From Microbacterium hydrocarbonoxydans (GTDB lineage: Bacteria > Actinomycetota > Actinomycetes > Actinomycetales > Microbacteriaceae), in the NCBI RefSeq assembly GCF_023715885.1, contig NZ_JAMBOY010000003.1, positions 186,001 through 250,000 on the forward strand: a DNA stretch of 64,000 nucleotides, written 5' to 3'. Made by a program: the position numbers and the translations under genes. The notes under the pieces were generated by a model. It saw only the letters and a list, made by a program, of their open reading frames with translations, was not told the DNA's origin and ran no database searches. Each line of letters begins with the position of its first letter. Position 1 is the first letter of the stretch. This document shows positions 55,842 through 64,000 of this stretch, piece by piece.

Positions 55842-57419
55842 ATGAAGCGATGGATGAGTGCAGTGGCGACGGCCGGACTGGTCGTCGCGGGACTCGCGGT
55901 CGCCAGCCCCGCCACCGCCGGCGGCAACGGCGGTGGCGGACACGGCGGAGGCAAGCCGGGGACCGAGGAGCTCAACCGCTGGGCGGTCGACACCTGGGCG
56001 TCCCTCGACGCCATGACCGACGAGGCGACGGGACTCCCGTCCGACAACGTCACCGGTGACCTGCAGACCGCGGGTGCCTACACCTCGCCTACGAACATCG
56101 GCGGATACCTGTGGTCGACCGTCACCGCCCGCGACCTCGGCATCATCGGCGAGGACGAGGCCCGAGACCGTCTGTCGACCACGCTCGACACCCTGACCGG
56201 CCTCGAGCGCAACGACGCGAGCGGCATGTTCTACAACTGGTACTCGCCGACCACCGGTGAGAAGCTCACGACCTGGCCCGACTCCGGCGACCCGGTGTAC
56301 CCGTTCCTCAGCACGGTCGACAACGGCTGGCTCGCCGCATCCCTGCGAATCGTCCGCGAGGCCGAGCCCGACCTCGCTCAGGAAGCCGACGCCCTCTACG
56401 ACTCCATGGACTTCGGGGCGTTCTTCGACCCCGCGGGCGCTGCGGGGCTGCCCGCCGGCACCAACCGCGGCGGGTTCTGGGATGCTGCGCCGCCGGACTG
56501 CAGCGTCGAGGCGCCCATGTACAACGGGTCGGGGGAGACCGCGTATTACACGTGCCACCACTACGACACGACCGTGAGCGAGAGCCGGATCGCGACCTAC
56601 CTCGGCATCGCCAACGGGCAGATCCCCGCGACCGCCCTGTACGGCACGCATCGCACGATGCCCCCCGGGTGCGACTGGGCCTGGCAGGAGCAGCTCCCGC
56701 AGGGGGAGTACCGCACCTACGACGGCGTGGAGGTCTGGGAGGGCACGTACCAGTACGAGGGCATGTCGTTCGTGCCCAGCTGGGGCGGCAGCATGTTCGA
56801 GTCGCTCATGCCCGACCTGCTCGTGCCCGAGGCGAAGTGGGGACCGAGGTCGTGGAAGACGAACCACGCGGTCACCGTCGCCGTGCAGAAGGCGCACGGG
56901 CTCGACGAGGCCGGCTACGGGTACTGGGGCTTCTCGCCCGCCAGCAACCCGTTCGGCGGCTACGCCGAGTACGGCGTCGACATCGCCGGTATGCGGTCGG
57001 ACGGCTACACTTCCGACGCCGAGCAGACCGACGTCGACGTCGACCGCCCCGGATGCTCGACGGGCACCAACCCCGACCCGGAGTTCGGTGACGGCGTCGT
57101 GACCCCGCACGCATCGTTCCTCGCGCTTCCCTATGACCGCGAAGGCGCGCTCAGCAACCTCGAGGGCATCGAGCAGGAGCTCGGCGCCTACGGTCCAGGC
57201 GGGTTCTACGACGCGGTCGCCGTGCGCAGCGGCACGGTCGCGGAGCGCTACCTGTCGCTCGACCAGTCGATGATCATGGCGGCGATCGGCAACGAGCTCA
57301 CGAAAGATACACTCAAGGACTACTTCGTGGACCGCGAGATGGAGCAGACGCTGCGGCCCGCGATGAAGCAGCAGATATTCGGCTCGTCGTGGGGAGCGGG
57401 GCACGGCCACGGCGGCTGA
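55842..57419 (+). CDS. Secreted glucoamylase-family glycoside hydrolase
   Basis: This 525-residue protein has a signal peptide (MKRWMSAVATAGLVVAGLAV, cleavage near ATAGG), a Gly/His-rich linker and a catalytic (alpha/alpha)6 barrel of the glucoamylase-like/DUF3131 type. The pattern SPTNIGGYLWSTVTARDLGI, then GMFYNWYSPTTGEKL and STVDNGWLAASLRIV, is characteristic; related enzymes include GH144 beta-1,2-glucanases. The C-terminal ALPYDREGALSNLEGIEQEL and LDQSMIMAAIGNEL complete the barrel. It ends in GHGHGG. The substrate is not certain. SD GAGGAGACACG precedes the ATG. Confidence 0.82.
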   Translation: MKRWMSAVATAGLVVAGLAVASPATAGGNGGGGHGGGKPGTEELNRWAVDTWASLDAMTDEATGLPSDNVTGDLQTAGAYTSPTNIGGYLWSTVTARDLGIIGEDEARDRLSTTLDTLTGLERNDASGMFYNWYSPTTGEKLTTWPDSGDPVYPFLSTVDNGWLAASLRIVREAEPDLAQEADALYDSMDFGAFFDPAGAAGLPAGTNRGGFWDAAPPDCSVEAPMYNGSGETAYYTCHHYDTTVSESRIATYLGIANGQIPATALYGTHRTMPPGCDWAWQEQLPQGEYRTYDGVEVWEGTYQYEGMSFVPSWGGSMFESLMPDLLVPEAKWGPRSWKTNHAVTVAVQKAHGLDEAGYGYWGFSPASNPFGGYAEYGVDIAGMRSDGYTSDAEQTDVDVDRPGCSTGTNPDPEFGDGVVTPHASFLALPYDREGALSNLEGIEQELGAYGPGGFYDAVAVRSGTVAERYLSLDQSMIMAAIGNELTKDTLKDYFVDREMEQTLRPAMKQQIFGSSWGAGHGHGG

Positions 57420-57456
57420 ATCCCGGTCGGCCCGCGCGAGAGGACAGGAGCGGGCA

Positions 57457-58083
57457 GTGGGCACGGACGAGCAGCCGGTCGCCGGGCGGGGTCGCCGCGG
57501 ACCCTACGCGGCAGGCCAGGCCCGGCGGCAGGCGATCGTCGACGAAGCACTCGCGGTGTTCTCCCGCACGGGGTTCCGCGGTGGATCCCTGCGGGAGATC
57601 GCGAAGCGCGTCGGCGTGACGCCGGCCGGTCTCCTGCACCACTTCGCCGACAAGGAGGAGCTCTTCGCGGAGGTGCTTCATCAGCGTGACGAGAAGGTCC
57701 GCGCGGCCGCGGGGGATCCGGCCGAGCACACCCTGCTCGAGCAGGCCCGGCGCGTCGTGGCGCACAACCGGACGTCGCGAGGGCTGACCTCGCTGTACGC
57801 GATCGTCTCGGCCGAGGCGACGGACCCCGAGCATCCCTCGCACGAGGACTTCGCCGCTCGGTATCGGGATCGTGCGGCCGAGGCCGAGGAGATCCTCCGC
57901 CGCGGGCAGGCGGACGGAGAGGTGCGTGCCGATATCGATCCCGCGAACGCCGCGCGCCTGATCAGCGCCGTCATGGACGGCATCCAGCTGCAGTGGCTGC
58001 TCGACGACTCCGTCGACATGATCGCCCTGTTCGAGGAGTTCACGGCGGGATATCTGCTGCCCGGTGCGCCGGATCGGGGCTGA
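57457..58083 (+). CDS. TetR family transcriptional regulator
   Basis: This 208-residue regulator has a TetR HTH at about residues 25-70 (RRQAIVDEALAVFSRTGFRG, then GVTPAGLLHHFADKEELFAE) and a helical ligand-binding C-terminal domain. GTG start 37 bp after the glucoamylase-like gene on the same strand, so it may be co-transcribed and control that gene, though no operator is identified. The ligand is unknown. Confidence 0.85.
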   Translation: MGTDEQPVAGRGRRGPYAAGQARRQAIVDEALAVFSRTGFRGGSLREIAKRVGVTPAGLLHHFADKEELFAEVLHQRDEKVRAAAGDPAEHTLLEQARRVVAHNRTSRGLTSLYAIVSAEATDPEHPSHEDFAARYRDRAAEAEEILRRGQADGEVRADIDPANAARLISAVMDGIQLQWLLDDSVDMIALFEEFTAGYLLPGAPDRG

Positions 58084-58089
58084 GGAGGA

Positions 58090-58737
58090 TCACACCGCGT
58101 TCCAGCGCACCCGCGGATCCGCCTCGAAACCGGCAAGCGCAGCCTCGGCGTCGTCGACCGGGAACATCGTCACGAGCAGCGGATCCGCTCCCGGAGCGGG
58201 CGCGACCTCGTAGGCGAGTGCGGCCGGGCCGTGGGCGGCGCTGAGGGCGACGCGGCTCGCTCGGCCGTCGACCGAGCACGTCGACTCCACCGCCGGTGAG
58301 CGGAGAAGGGTGGATGCCGCGGACGTCGCCCGCGCGAGGAGGGAAGGGCCGCAGCGCCAGGGGAGGAGGGCCTGCGGGGCCAGCCCCAGCGCGGTGCTGA
58401 GCGCGGTGCCGAGCCATCGTTCGCGCTTGAGGCCGTACGGCGTGGGCGCGAGTGACAGCAGGTAGCCGTAGGTGTGCAGGACCCCCGCATTTCCGTGGGG
58501 CCATTCGGCAGCGACGCCTGCGCGATCGTGCAGCTCGTCGAACAGGGCGCGGGGGAGAACGGCCGTGCCGAGGTTCTCGTCGATCACGGTGGAGAGACCC
58601 CAGCGCGCGAACAGACCGGCGTCCCGGTCGTCGGCGATCGCGCCGCCGATCCAGGGAAGCGCGTCCAGCGCCGCCCGTGCTCCTGGTCGCGTGGAGGCGG
58701 CGAGGGCGGCGCGGTCGAGATCGTCATGTTCGGACAC
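58090..58737 (-). CDS. Conserved hypothetical protein (215 aa)
   Basis: The start is placed at GTG 58737 (MSEHDDLDRAALAAST), because TATGGT lies 7 bases upstream, a leaderless arrangement; the ATG at 58749 is the alternative. The protein is soluble with a repeated helical part (ATAHGPAALAYEVAP-type segment) and WLGTALSTALGLAPQALLPW. No family is recognised. It converges with the TetR gene (6 bp apart) and diverges from the phosphonate-type operon. Confidence 0.65.
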   Translation of the reverse strand: MSEHDDLDRAALAASTRPGARAALDALPWIGGAIADDRDAGLFARWGLSTVIDENLGTAVLPRALFDELHDRAGVAAEWPHGNAGVLHTYGYLLSLAPTPYGLKRERWLGTALSTALGLAPQALLPWRCGPSLLARATSAASTLLRSPAVESTCSVDGRASRVALSAAHGPAALAYEVAPAPGADPLLVTMFPVDDAEAALAGFEADPRVRWNAV

Positions 58738-58825
58738 GGCGCTCACCATACTCGACCGCCATGGACGCATCGTTCACGCGGTGTTCACACGATGGGGACT
58801 TTCTGTCCACACTCGTTACTCACTA

Positions 58826-58840
58826 TGGACGGAGCGTCCA
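58826..58840. promoter_or_regulatory. Palindromic operator upstream of the phn-like operon
   Basis: TGGACG-GAG-CGTCCA is a perfect 6-bp inverted repeat just upstream of the HAD gene start. A related GGAC-N5-GTCC lies at 58796-58808. Its place between promoter and first gene suggests a repressor site, plausibly for the RpiR-type regulator encoded at the operon end. Confidence 0.45.
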
Positions 58841-58855
58841 CACCGAAGGAAACCC

Positions 58856-59500
58856 GTGACCTCCATCCTCCTCTTCGACTTCGACGGCACGATCGCGCTC
58901 GGCGACGGCCCGGTCCTCGCCTACGCCCAGCAGGTGTCTGCGGCGCTAGGGGGCGACGACGGGTTCGTCGACGGCATCCGCTCCGCCCTCGCCCACGCGG
59001 ACGGGGCGTCGCTCGACGGATACGACGCCGTGCGCCGCGCCGCCGAGGAGCGAGGTGCGGACGCGCGGCTGCTCAGCGAGGCCTACCTCGCGAGCCGGCG
59101 TCAGCTCGCCACCGGGGAGGCCCCGATCGCCGCGCCGGACGGGCTCGTCGAGTTCCTCACTGAGACGTCCGCCGAGGCGGAGCGCGTGCTCGTGACCAAC
59201 GCGCCGCCGATCCGGATCGCGGAAGCCCTCGACGCCCTCGGCCTGGCGGGACTCTTCGACCGGATCGTGACGAACGCCCGCAAGCCCGCCGGGCTCGATG
59301 CCGTGCTCGCGGACCTGCCCGCCGACGCGCGGGTGCTCAGCATCGGCGACATCTGGCACAACGACCTCGCCCCGGCGCACGCCCGTGGCCACGCGACCGC
59401 GCTGATCGGCGGATTCGCCGACCCCGCCGCCTCCCCGACCTACCGTGCCGCCGTCTTCGCCGAGCTGATCCCGCAGCTCCGCGACTGGCTGCGCGGCTGA
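58856..59500 (+). CDS. HAD-superfamily phosphatase
   Basis: This 214-residue enzyme has motif I LLFDFDGTIALGD (nucleophile Asp8 and acid Asp10), motif II Thr in LVTNAPPIR, motif III Lys in NARKPAGLDAV and motif IV in SIGDIWHNDLAPAHARG. The cap is small (about residues 20-85). GTG start with GAAGGAAACCC. As first gene of an operon with PhnCDE-like transporter genes it likely dephosphorylates the imported substrate, but whether that is a phosphonate or phosphoester is unknown. Confidence 0.88.
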   Translation: MTSILLFDFDGTIALGDGPVLAYAQQVSAALGGDDGFVDGIRSALAHADGASLDGYDAVRRAAEERGADARLLSEAYLASRRQLATGEAPIAAPDGLVEFLTETSAEAERVLVTNAPPIRIAEALDALGLAGLFDRIVTNARKPAGLDAVLADLPADARVLSIGDIWHNDLAPAHARGHATALIGGFADPAASPTYRAAVFAELIPQLRDWLRG

Positions 59501-59549
59501 GACCTCCACCTCCCCTCCTCACCAACCCACCTCACATCGAAGGACGACA

Positions 59550-60539
59550 ATGCGCACCTCCCCCTTCCGCCGCTCCGCCACCGGCCTCATCGCCGCCGGC
59601 GCGCTCCTGACCGTCGTGCTCGCCGGATGCTCCGGCACCACGGCAGCGCCCGAGGACTCGGCCGCCCCCGCCGCCGACCCGGACTCCCTCGTGCTCGCCC
59701 TCGTGCCCTCGCAGGACCAGGACGGCCTCGTCGACACCGCCACGCCCCTCACCGACTACCTCACCGAGGAGCTCGGGATCGAGGTCACCGGCGTTGTGTC
59801 GAAGGACTACCAGGCCGCGGTTGAGGCCATGGGCGCCGGTCAGGCGCAGATCGGCTTCCTGCCGTCCCTGCAGCTCTGGCAGGCCAACGACATGTACGAC
59901 GCCTCGATCGTCCTCCAGACCGAGCGCAACGGCAACATCACCTACCCGGCGCAGTTCATGACGAACAACCCCGACAAGTACTGCGACGACGAGCCGGTCG
60001 AGCGCGACGGGATGCTGTTCTGCAACGGCGCCGACGCGATGACCGGTCCTGCGGGACTCGACAGCATCGACAAGGTGAAGGGCGCGAAGGTCGCGGTGCT
60101 CGGCCCCGGCTCGCCCGCCGGCTACATCTACCCGATCCTCGCGCTGCAGGAGGCGGGAATCGACACCGACGCCGACATCCAGCAGATCCCCGTCACGGCC
60201 AACGACGCCTCGGTGCTCGCGGTCTACAACGGCGACGCCGAGGTCGGCTTCAGCTTCTGGGACGCCCGCACGATCGTTCAGAAGGACACCCCCGACGTGG
60301 GCCAGAAGGTCGTCGTGTTCGCGATGACCGAGGAGATCCCGAACGACGGCGTCGCTCTGTCGAGCGACCTCTCGCCCGAGCTGCAGGAGCGCATCACGAC
60401 CGCGCTCGAGGACTTCTCGAACACGGAGGACGGCTCGGCGATCCTCGAGAGCATCTACTCCATCACCAAGCTGGCGCCCGCGAACCCCGACTCGCTCGAC
60501 GTCGTGGCCCGTGCCGCTCAGGCCCTGGGGCTCCAGTAA
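59550..60539 (+). CDS. phnD: Phosphonate-type ABC transporter substrate-binding lipoprotein
   Basis: This 329-residue lipoprotein has a lipobox (VLAGC, Cys about 27) and the PhnD/phosphite-binding family pattern: [20 protein letters not shown], then [20 protein letters not shown] and [19 protein letters not shown]. It is anchored outside the membrane and captures the substrate for PhnC and PhnE. It lies 49 bp after the HAD gene and 1 bp before phnC. The substrate may be a phosphonate, phosphite or phosphate ester. Confidence 0.9.
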   Translation: MRTSPFRRSATGLIAAGALLTVVLAGCSGTTAAPEDSAAPAADPDSLVLALVPSQDQDGLVDTATPLTDYLTEELGIEVTGVVSKDYQAAVEAMGAGQAQIGFLPSLQLWQANDMYDASIVLQTERNGNITYPAQFMTNNPDKYCDDEPVERDGMLFCNGADAMTGPAGLDSIDKVKGAKVAVLGPGSPAGYIYPILALQEAGIDTDADIQQIPVTANDASVLAVYNGDAEVGFSFWDARTIVQKDTPDVGQKVVVFAMTEEIPNDGVALSSDLSPELQERITTALEDFSNTEDGSAILESIYSITKLAPANPDSLDVVARAAQALGLQ

Positions 60540-60540
60540 G

Positions 60541-61365
60541 TTGTCCGACCAGATCCAGCACGTGGACGCCGCAGCTCCGGCTGCGGCGTCCACGCCGTGG
60601 TCCATCCGGCTCGACGAGGTCACGGTCCGCTACCCGAACGGCACGATCGGCCTGAACCGGGTGTCGCTCGACATCGCGGCCGGCGAGATGGTGGCCGTGG
60701 TCGGGCTCTCCGGCTCCGGCAAGTCCACTCTCATCCGGACGATCAACGGCCTCGTCCCGGTCACCTCCGGCGCTCTCGACGTCGGCGAGCACCGCGTGTC
60801 CGGCGCGTCGGCACGCACGCTGCGCCGCCTGCGCGGCGACATCGGCATGGTCTTCCAGGGCTTCAACCTCGCGGGCCGTGCGAGCGTGCTGCAGAACGTG
60901 CTCGTCGGCCGCCTCGCCCACACCCCGCTGTGGCGCACCCTGCTCGGCGCCTACCCCGATGTCGACAAGCAGCGCGCCTATCACGCGCTCGACCGCGTCG
61001 GCATCCTCCCGAAGCTCCACTCCCGTGCATCCGACCTCTCCGGCGGGCAGCAGCAACGCGTCGCGATCGCGCGCGCCCTCGCTCAGGAACCGCGCATCGT
61101 GCTCGCCGACGAACCCGTCGCGAGCCTCGACCCGCCCACCGCGCACGGCGTCATGAACGACCTGCGTCGCATCAACCGCGACCTCGGCATCACGGTCCTC
61201 GTCAACCTGCACCTGCTCGACCTCGCCCGCGAGTACGGCGCACGGATGATCGGGATGCGGGCGGGAGAGGTCGTGTACGACGGCCCGGCCACGAGCGCGA
61301 CGGATGCCGACTTCGAGAGCATCTACGGACGCTCGCTCACGCCGGAAGACCGGTTGGACGCATGA
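60541..61365 (+). CDS. phnC: Phosphonate-type ABC transporter ATP-binding protein
   Basis: This 274-residue ATPase has Walker A in [18 protein letters not shown], signature [16 protein letters not shown], Walker B in [16 protein letters not shown] and the H-loop His in [10 protein letters not shown]. The start is TTG at 60541, one base after the phnD stop; the frame upstream of it belongs to phnD. The stop overlaps the phnE ATG. It drives import with the two permeases. Confidence 0.92.
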   Translation: MSDQIQHVDAAAPAAASTPWSIRLDEVTVRYPNGTIGLNRVSLDIAAGEMVAVVGLSGSGKSTLIRTINGLVPVTSGALDVGEHRVSGASARTLRRLRGDIGMVFQGFNLAGRASVLQNVLVGRLAHTPLWRTLLGAYPDVDKQRAYHALDRVGILPKLHSRASDLSGGQQQRVAIARALAQEPRIVLADEPVASLDPPTAHGVMNDLRRINRDLGITVLVNLHLLDLAREYGARMIGMRAGEVVYDGPATSATDADFESIYGRSLTPEDRLDA

Positions 61366-62183
61366 CCGCGCCCGTCCGGGCCGCCGCGCCCGTCCCGCTC
61401 GAGATACCCGCGCGTCCGCCCGGCGCGTGGAAGGGCCCCGTGATCGTCGTCGCCGTGCTCGTCGTGACCGTCGTGATGTGCCTGCCCGTCATCGGGATCG
61501 GCGTCGACTTCGGCACGATCGCCCGCAACTGGCAGAACGGCGCCGACAAGGTCGTGAAGCTCCTCCTTCCCGACTGGAGCTTCTTCCCCCGCACCGTGCC
61601 GCCCCTCATCGAGACTCTGCAGATGGCGGTCATCGCCACAGCGGTCGGCGCCGCGGTGTCGCTGCCGCTGAGCTTCTGGGCGGCCCGAGCCACGAATCCG
61701 AGCGCCCCGTTCCGCATCGCCGTCCGCGGCGTCCTCAACGTCATCCGCAGCGTGCCGGACCTCCTGTACGCGGCCATCCTCGTGGCGATGGTCGGCGTCG
61801 GCGCGCTGCCCGGCATCCTCGCCCTGCTGCTGTTCAACGTCGGCATCATCGTCAAGCTCGTGTCGGAGGCGATCGACACGAACGACCGCGGCCCCCTCGA
61901 GGCCGGTCGTGCGGTCGGTGCGACGCAGGCGAAGATCAACCGCACGCTCGCGCTTCCCGACGCGTGGCCCGCGTTCGCGAACCAGACGCTGTACGTGTTC
62001 GAGCTCAACGTCCGGGCCTCCACCGTGCTCGGACTCGTCGGCGCCGGCGGGATGGGCCTGCTCATCGACGCGGTGCGCACCTTCTACCGCTACGACCAGC
62101 TGTCGCTCATCATCCTGGAGATCCTCATCGTCGTGATCGTGATCGACCTCGTCTCCGACGCCATCCGCCGGAGGCTCGTATGA
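61362..62183 (+). CDS. phnE: Phosphonate-type ABC transporter permease, first copy
   Basis: This 273-residue permease has about six membrane helices and the EAA-loop region ([22 protein letters not shown]) that contacts PhnC. The segment [20 protein letters not shown] is typical of PhnE. ATGA overlaps link it to phnC and to the second permease. The paired PhnE genes suggest a heterodimeric channel. Confidence 0.92.
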   Translation: MTAPVRAAAPVPLEIPARPPGAWKGPVIVVAVLVVTVVMCLPVIGIGVDFGTIARNWQNGADKVVKLLLPDWSFFPRTVPPLIETLQMAVIATAVGAAVSLPLSFWAARATNPSAPFRIAVRGVLNVIRSVPDLLYAAILVAMVGVGALPGILALLLFNVGIIVKLVSEAIDTNDRGPLEAGRAVGATQAKINRTLALPDAWPAFANQTLYVFELNVRASTVLGLVGAGGMGLLIDAVRTFYRYDQLSLIILEILIVVIVIDLVSDAIRRRLV

Positions 62184-62992
62184 CCGCGCTCACCGTGCTC
62201 CCCGACAAGCCCAGGCGCCCGTGGCTCGTGGCGGGCTGGGTCCTCGTGACCGCAATCGTCGTGCTCGCCTTCTGGTCGATCGACATCGCCTGGGGGCGGC
62301 TCGCCGATCTCCCCGGCGAGATCGTGCGGTACACCGTGCTCATGTTCGGGTCGCCGAACTGGGAGAAGCTCCCCGAGGCGCTGTGGCAGACCTGGCGCAG
62401 CATCGAGATGGCCTGGGTCGGCACGATCCTCGGCATCCTGCTCGCGACCCCGTTGAGCCTGCTCGCCGCGCGCGGCTTCGGACCCGCCTGGCTGCGATCC
62501 CTGCTCCGCGGGCTGTTCTCGTTGATCCGCGCGGTGCCGGAGATCATCATCGCGATCGTGATCCTCTCGGTCACCGGCCTCACCCCGTTCACCGGTGCGC
62601 TCGCTCTCGCCGTCAACGGCATCGGCACGCTCGGCAAATGGGGCTACGAAGCCGTCGAAGCCGTGCCTCGCGGGCCGATCGAGGCGGCGCGGGCGGCCGG
62701 CGGCGGCACTCTGCAGGTGCTGCGCTGGGGGGTCTGGCCGCAGGCGGAGCCCGCGTTCTGGTCGTTCTGGCTGTACCGCTTCGAGATCAACGTGCGCTCC
62801 TCCGCCGTGCTCGGTCTCATCGGCGTCGGCGGCATCGGAGACATGCTGACCTCGTACACCCAGTACCGTGAGTGGTCGACGGTGGGTGTCCTGCTCATCG
62901 TGGTCGTCGCCGTGACGATGCTCATCGACGGAGCATCCGGTGCGATCCGACGTCGGATCATGGAGGGAGCCCGCACCCGTGTTCTCGCCTAG
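62180..62992 (+). CDS. phnE: Phosphonate-type ABC transporter permease, second copy
   Basis: This 270-residue permease is related to the first (NVRSSAVLGLIGVGGIGDML, then PRGPIEAARAAGGGTLQVLR) but diverged. It has a basic N-terminus and about six helices. The stop overlaps the regulator start region by 14 bp. It completes the PhnCDE-like importer. Confidence 0.92.
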   Translation: MTALTVLPDKPRRPWLVAGWVLVTAIVVLAFWSIDIAWGRLADLPGEIVRYTVLMFGSPNWEKLPEALWQTWRSIEMAWVGTILGILLATPLSLLAARGFGPAWLRSLLRGLFSLIRAVPEIIIAIVILSVTGLTPFTGALALAVNGIGTLGKWGYEAVEAVPRGPIEAARAAGGGTLQVLRWGVWPQAEPAFWSFWLYRFEINVRSSAVLGLIGVGGIGDMLTSYTQYREWSTVGVLLIVVVAVTMLIDGASGAIRRRIMEGARTRVLA

Positions 62993-63845
62993 CGCCCCGC
63001 CCACCGCGCGCATCGTCGCGGTGCTCAACACACTGCAGCCGGCCGAGCGCCGTGTCGCCGAGCTCATCGTCGACTCGGCCGACGCCGTGGTCGAGTGGAC
63101 CGCCCAGGAGCTCGCCGACCGGGCGGGCGTGGGGCGCGCCACGGTCGTGCGCGCCTGCCAGAGCATCGGCTACCGGGGGTACCCGCAGCTGCGCGTCGCG
63201 CTCGCCGCGGAGCTCGGCGCGGCCCCGGGAGACACCGTCGTCGATCATGGGCCGGGCGTCCTGGGGAGGATGCGCGGCGAGATCGACCGGCTCGCCGCGA
63301 CGCTGCCCGCCCTCACGAGCCTGCTCGATGCGGATGCCGTCGCGGAGGCCGTGCGGCGCGCGGCCTCCGCGACCCGCCTGCTCGTGCTCGCGAACGGCCT
63401 GTCGTCGCCGATCGCGAACGACCTCGCGATGCGCCTGACCGCGGCAGGACGACCGGCGGAGTTCATTGCCGACGCCATCGCACAGCAGATCGCCGCCCGA
63501 CACCTCACCGCCGACGACGCCTGCGTCGTCATCAGCGGGTCGGGCGCGAACGAGGCGACCCTGCGTGTCGCGACGGCGGCGGCGCGCGGCGGCGCCCACG
63601 TCATCGCGCTCACCTCGTTCGCCTCGTCGGCGCTCACCGAGGTCGCGACGCACAGCCTCGTGATCGCTCCGTCGGGTGGGAGCTTCCGCGAGGAGCTGCA
63701 GCACGCCTCGCGCGTCGCCTACCTCGTGTTCGCCGAGGTCTTCGCGGCCGCGGTCACGGCCGAGCGGGGCGGCGACGCCGTGCGGACCAAGGCGCACGTG
63801 CTCGAAGTGGTGTCCGAGAACCTCGGCGAGGGCGCGGAGCGGTAG
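62979..63845 (+). CDS. RpiR/MurR family regulator
   Basis: This 288-residue protein has an N-terminal HTH_6 domain (about 8-80, AAERRVAELIVDSADAVVEW-like, then RAGVGRATVVRACQSIGYRG) and a C-terminal SIS domain (about 125-265) that normally binds a phosphosugar (ANGLSSPIANDLAMRLTAAG, then CVVISGSGANEATLRVATAA). GTG start at 62979; SD GGAGGGA lies about 11 bases upstream. A phosphosugar-sensing regulator on a phosphonate-type importer operon suggests the substrate is a phosphorylated carbohydrate-like compound. Confidence 0.85.
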   Translation: MFSPSAPPTARIVAVLNTLQPAERRVAELIVDSADAVVEWTAQELADRAGVGRATVVRACQSIGYRGYPQLRVALAAELGAAPGDTVVDHGPGVLGRMRGEIDRLAATLPALTSLLDADAVAEAVRRAASATRLLVLANGLSSPIANDLAMRLTAAGRPAEFIADAIAQQIAARHLTADDACVVISGSGANEATLRVATAAARGGAHVIALTSFASSALTEVATHSLVIAPSGGSFREELQHASRVAYLVFAEVFAAAVTAERGGDAVRTKAHVLEVVSENLGEGAER

Positions 63846-63888
63846 CGGCGACCGCGGCGGACGCCGAAGGGGTCGCGGAGTCAGCGAC

Positions 63889-64000
63889 TCAGTCGCGCGC
63901 GGTCTGCAGCAGGGCCCAGAGTTCGGCGCGGGCGGGGAACGACGACAGATCGGCACCCAGCAGCGTCCCGGCCTGCGCGATGCGCGTGCGCAGCGTGTGC
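63889..64000 (-). CDS. PucR-type transcriptional regulator, C-terminal end (partial)
   Basis: Only the last 37 codons are in the window, ending HTLRTRIAQAGTLLGADLSS, then FPARAELWALLQTARD and a stop. This is the C-terminal helix-turn-helix of PucR/CdaR regulators (typical VHRNTLRHRI...DLSDPEARLELWLAL). The rest lies right of the window. It converges with the rpiR-type gene with 43 bp between the stops. Confidence 0.7.
   Translation of the reverse strand, partial: HTLRTRIAQAGTLLGADLSSFPARAELWALLQTARD

Noticed and set aside
54218..57464. Two long minus-strand frames opposite ramB and the glucoamylase-like gene
   Set aside because: Both mirror well-supported plus-strand genes and show the same Arg/Val/Leu-rich shadow composition.

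Overview
The window is high-GC actinobacterial chromosome. Leaderless genes with TANNNT -10 boxes, a split HadA/HadB dehydratase next to murB, a RamB-type glyoxylate regulator and a spc operon without rpsN all point to Microbacteriaceae, most likely Microbacterium. That placement is inferred from gene content and order; no search was run.

Region 1 (1 to about 7.5 kb) is the integrase-proximal end of an integrated phage or phage satellite that continues off the left edge. Rightward genes encode an XRE repressor and a tyrosine integrase. A leftward chain of genes joined mostly by ATGA or TAATG overlaps runs from an excisionase through small unknown proteins, a putative replication initiator with four iteron-like repeats inside it, and an HNH nuclease to the large terminase and portal. 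The divergent control region holds three matching 18-bp palindromes.

Region 2 (7.5 to 10.6 kb) holds host genes: a YajQ-family protein, three uncharacterised membrane proteins and one conserved unknown.

Region 3 (10.6 to 42.4 kb) is the translation supercluster: rpsL-rpsG-fusA-tuf, the S10 and spc operons, secY-adk-map, then infA-rpmJ-rpsM-rpsK-rpoA-rplQ. Two things interrupt it. Between tuf and rpsJ sits a 9.1-kb gene for a sortase-anchored surface protein of about 18 DUF11-like repeats, followed by a small antitoxin-like gene and a hairpin-rich gap that looks like an unannotated structured RNA. A DsbA-like thioredoxin gene lies between map and infA. rpsN and rpsD are absent from positions they occupy in many relatives, and several ribosomal proteins carry low-complexity charged tails.

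Region 4 (42.4 to 58.7 kb) is metabolism: an acyl-CoA synthetase, a TauE/SafE exporter, hadA-hadB-murB, a VOC-like protein whose frame runs into the aminotransferase gene on the opposite strand, alanine dehydrogenase with its divergent Lrp-type regulator, the glyoxylate shunt (aceB, aceA) with its divergent regulator ramB, a secreted glucoamylase-like enzyme and a TetR regulator.

Region 5 (58.7 to 64 kb) is a tightly packed HAD phosphatase-phnD-phnC-phnE-phnE-RpiR operon, apparently for import of a phosphonate or phosphorylated compound. The C-terminus of a PucR-like regulator ends the window on the minus strand.
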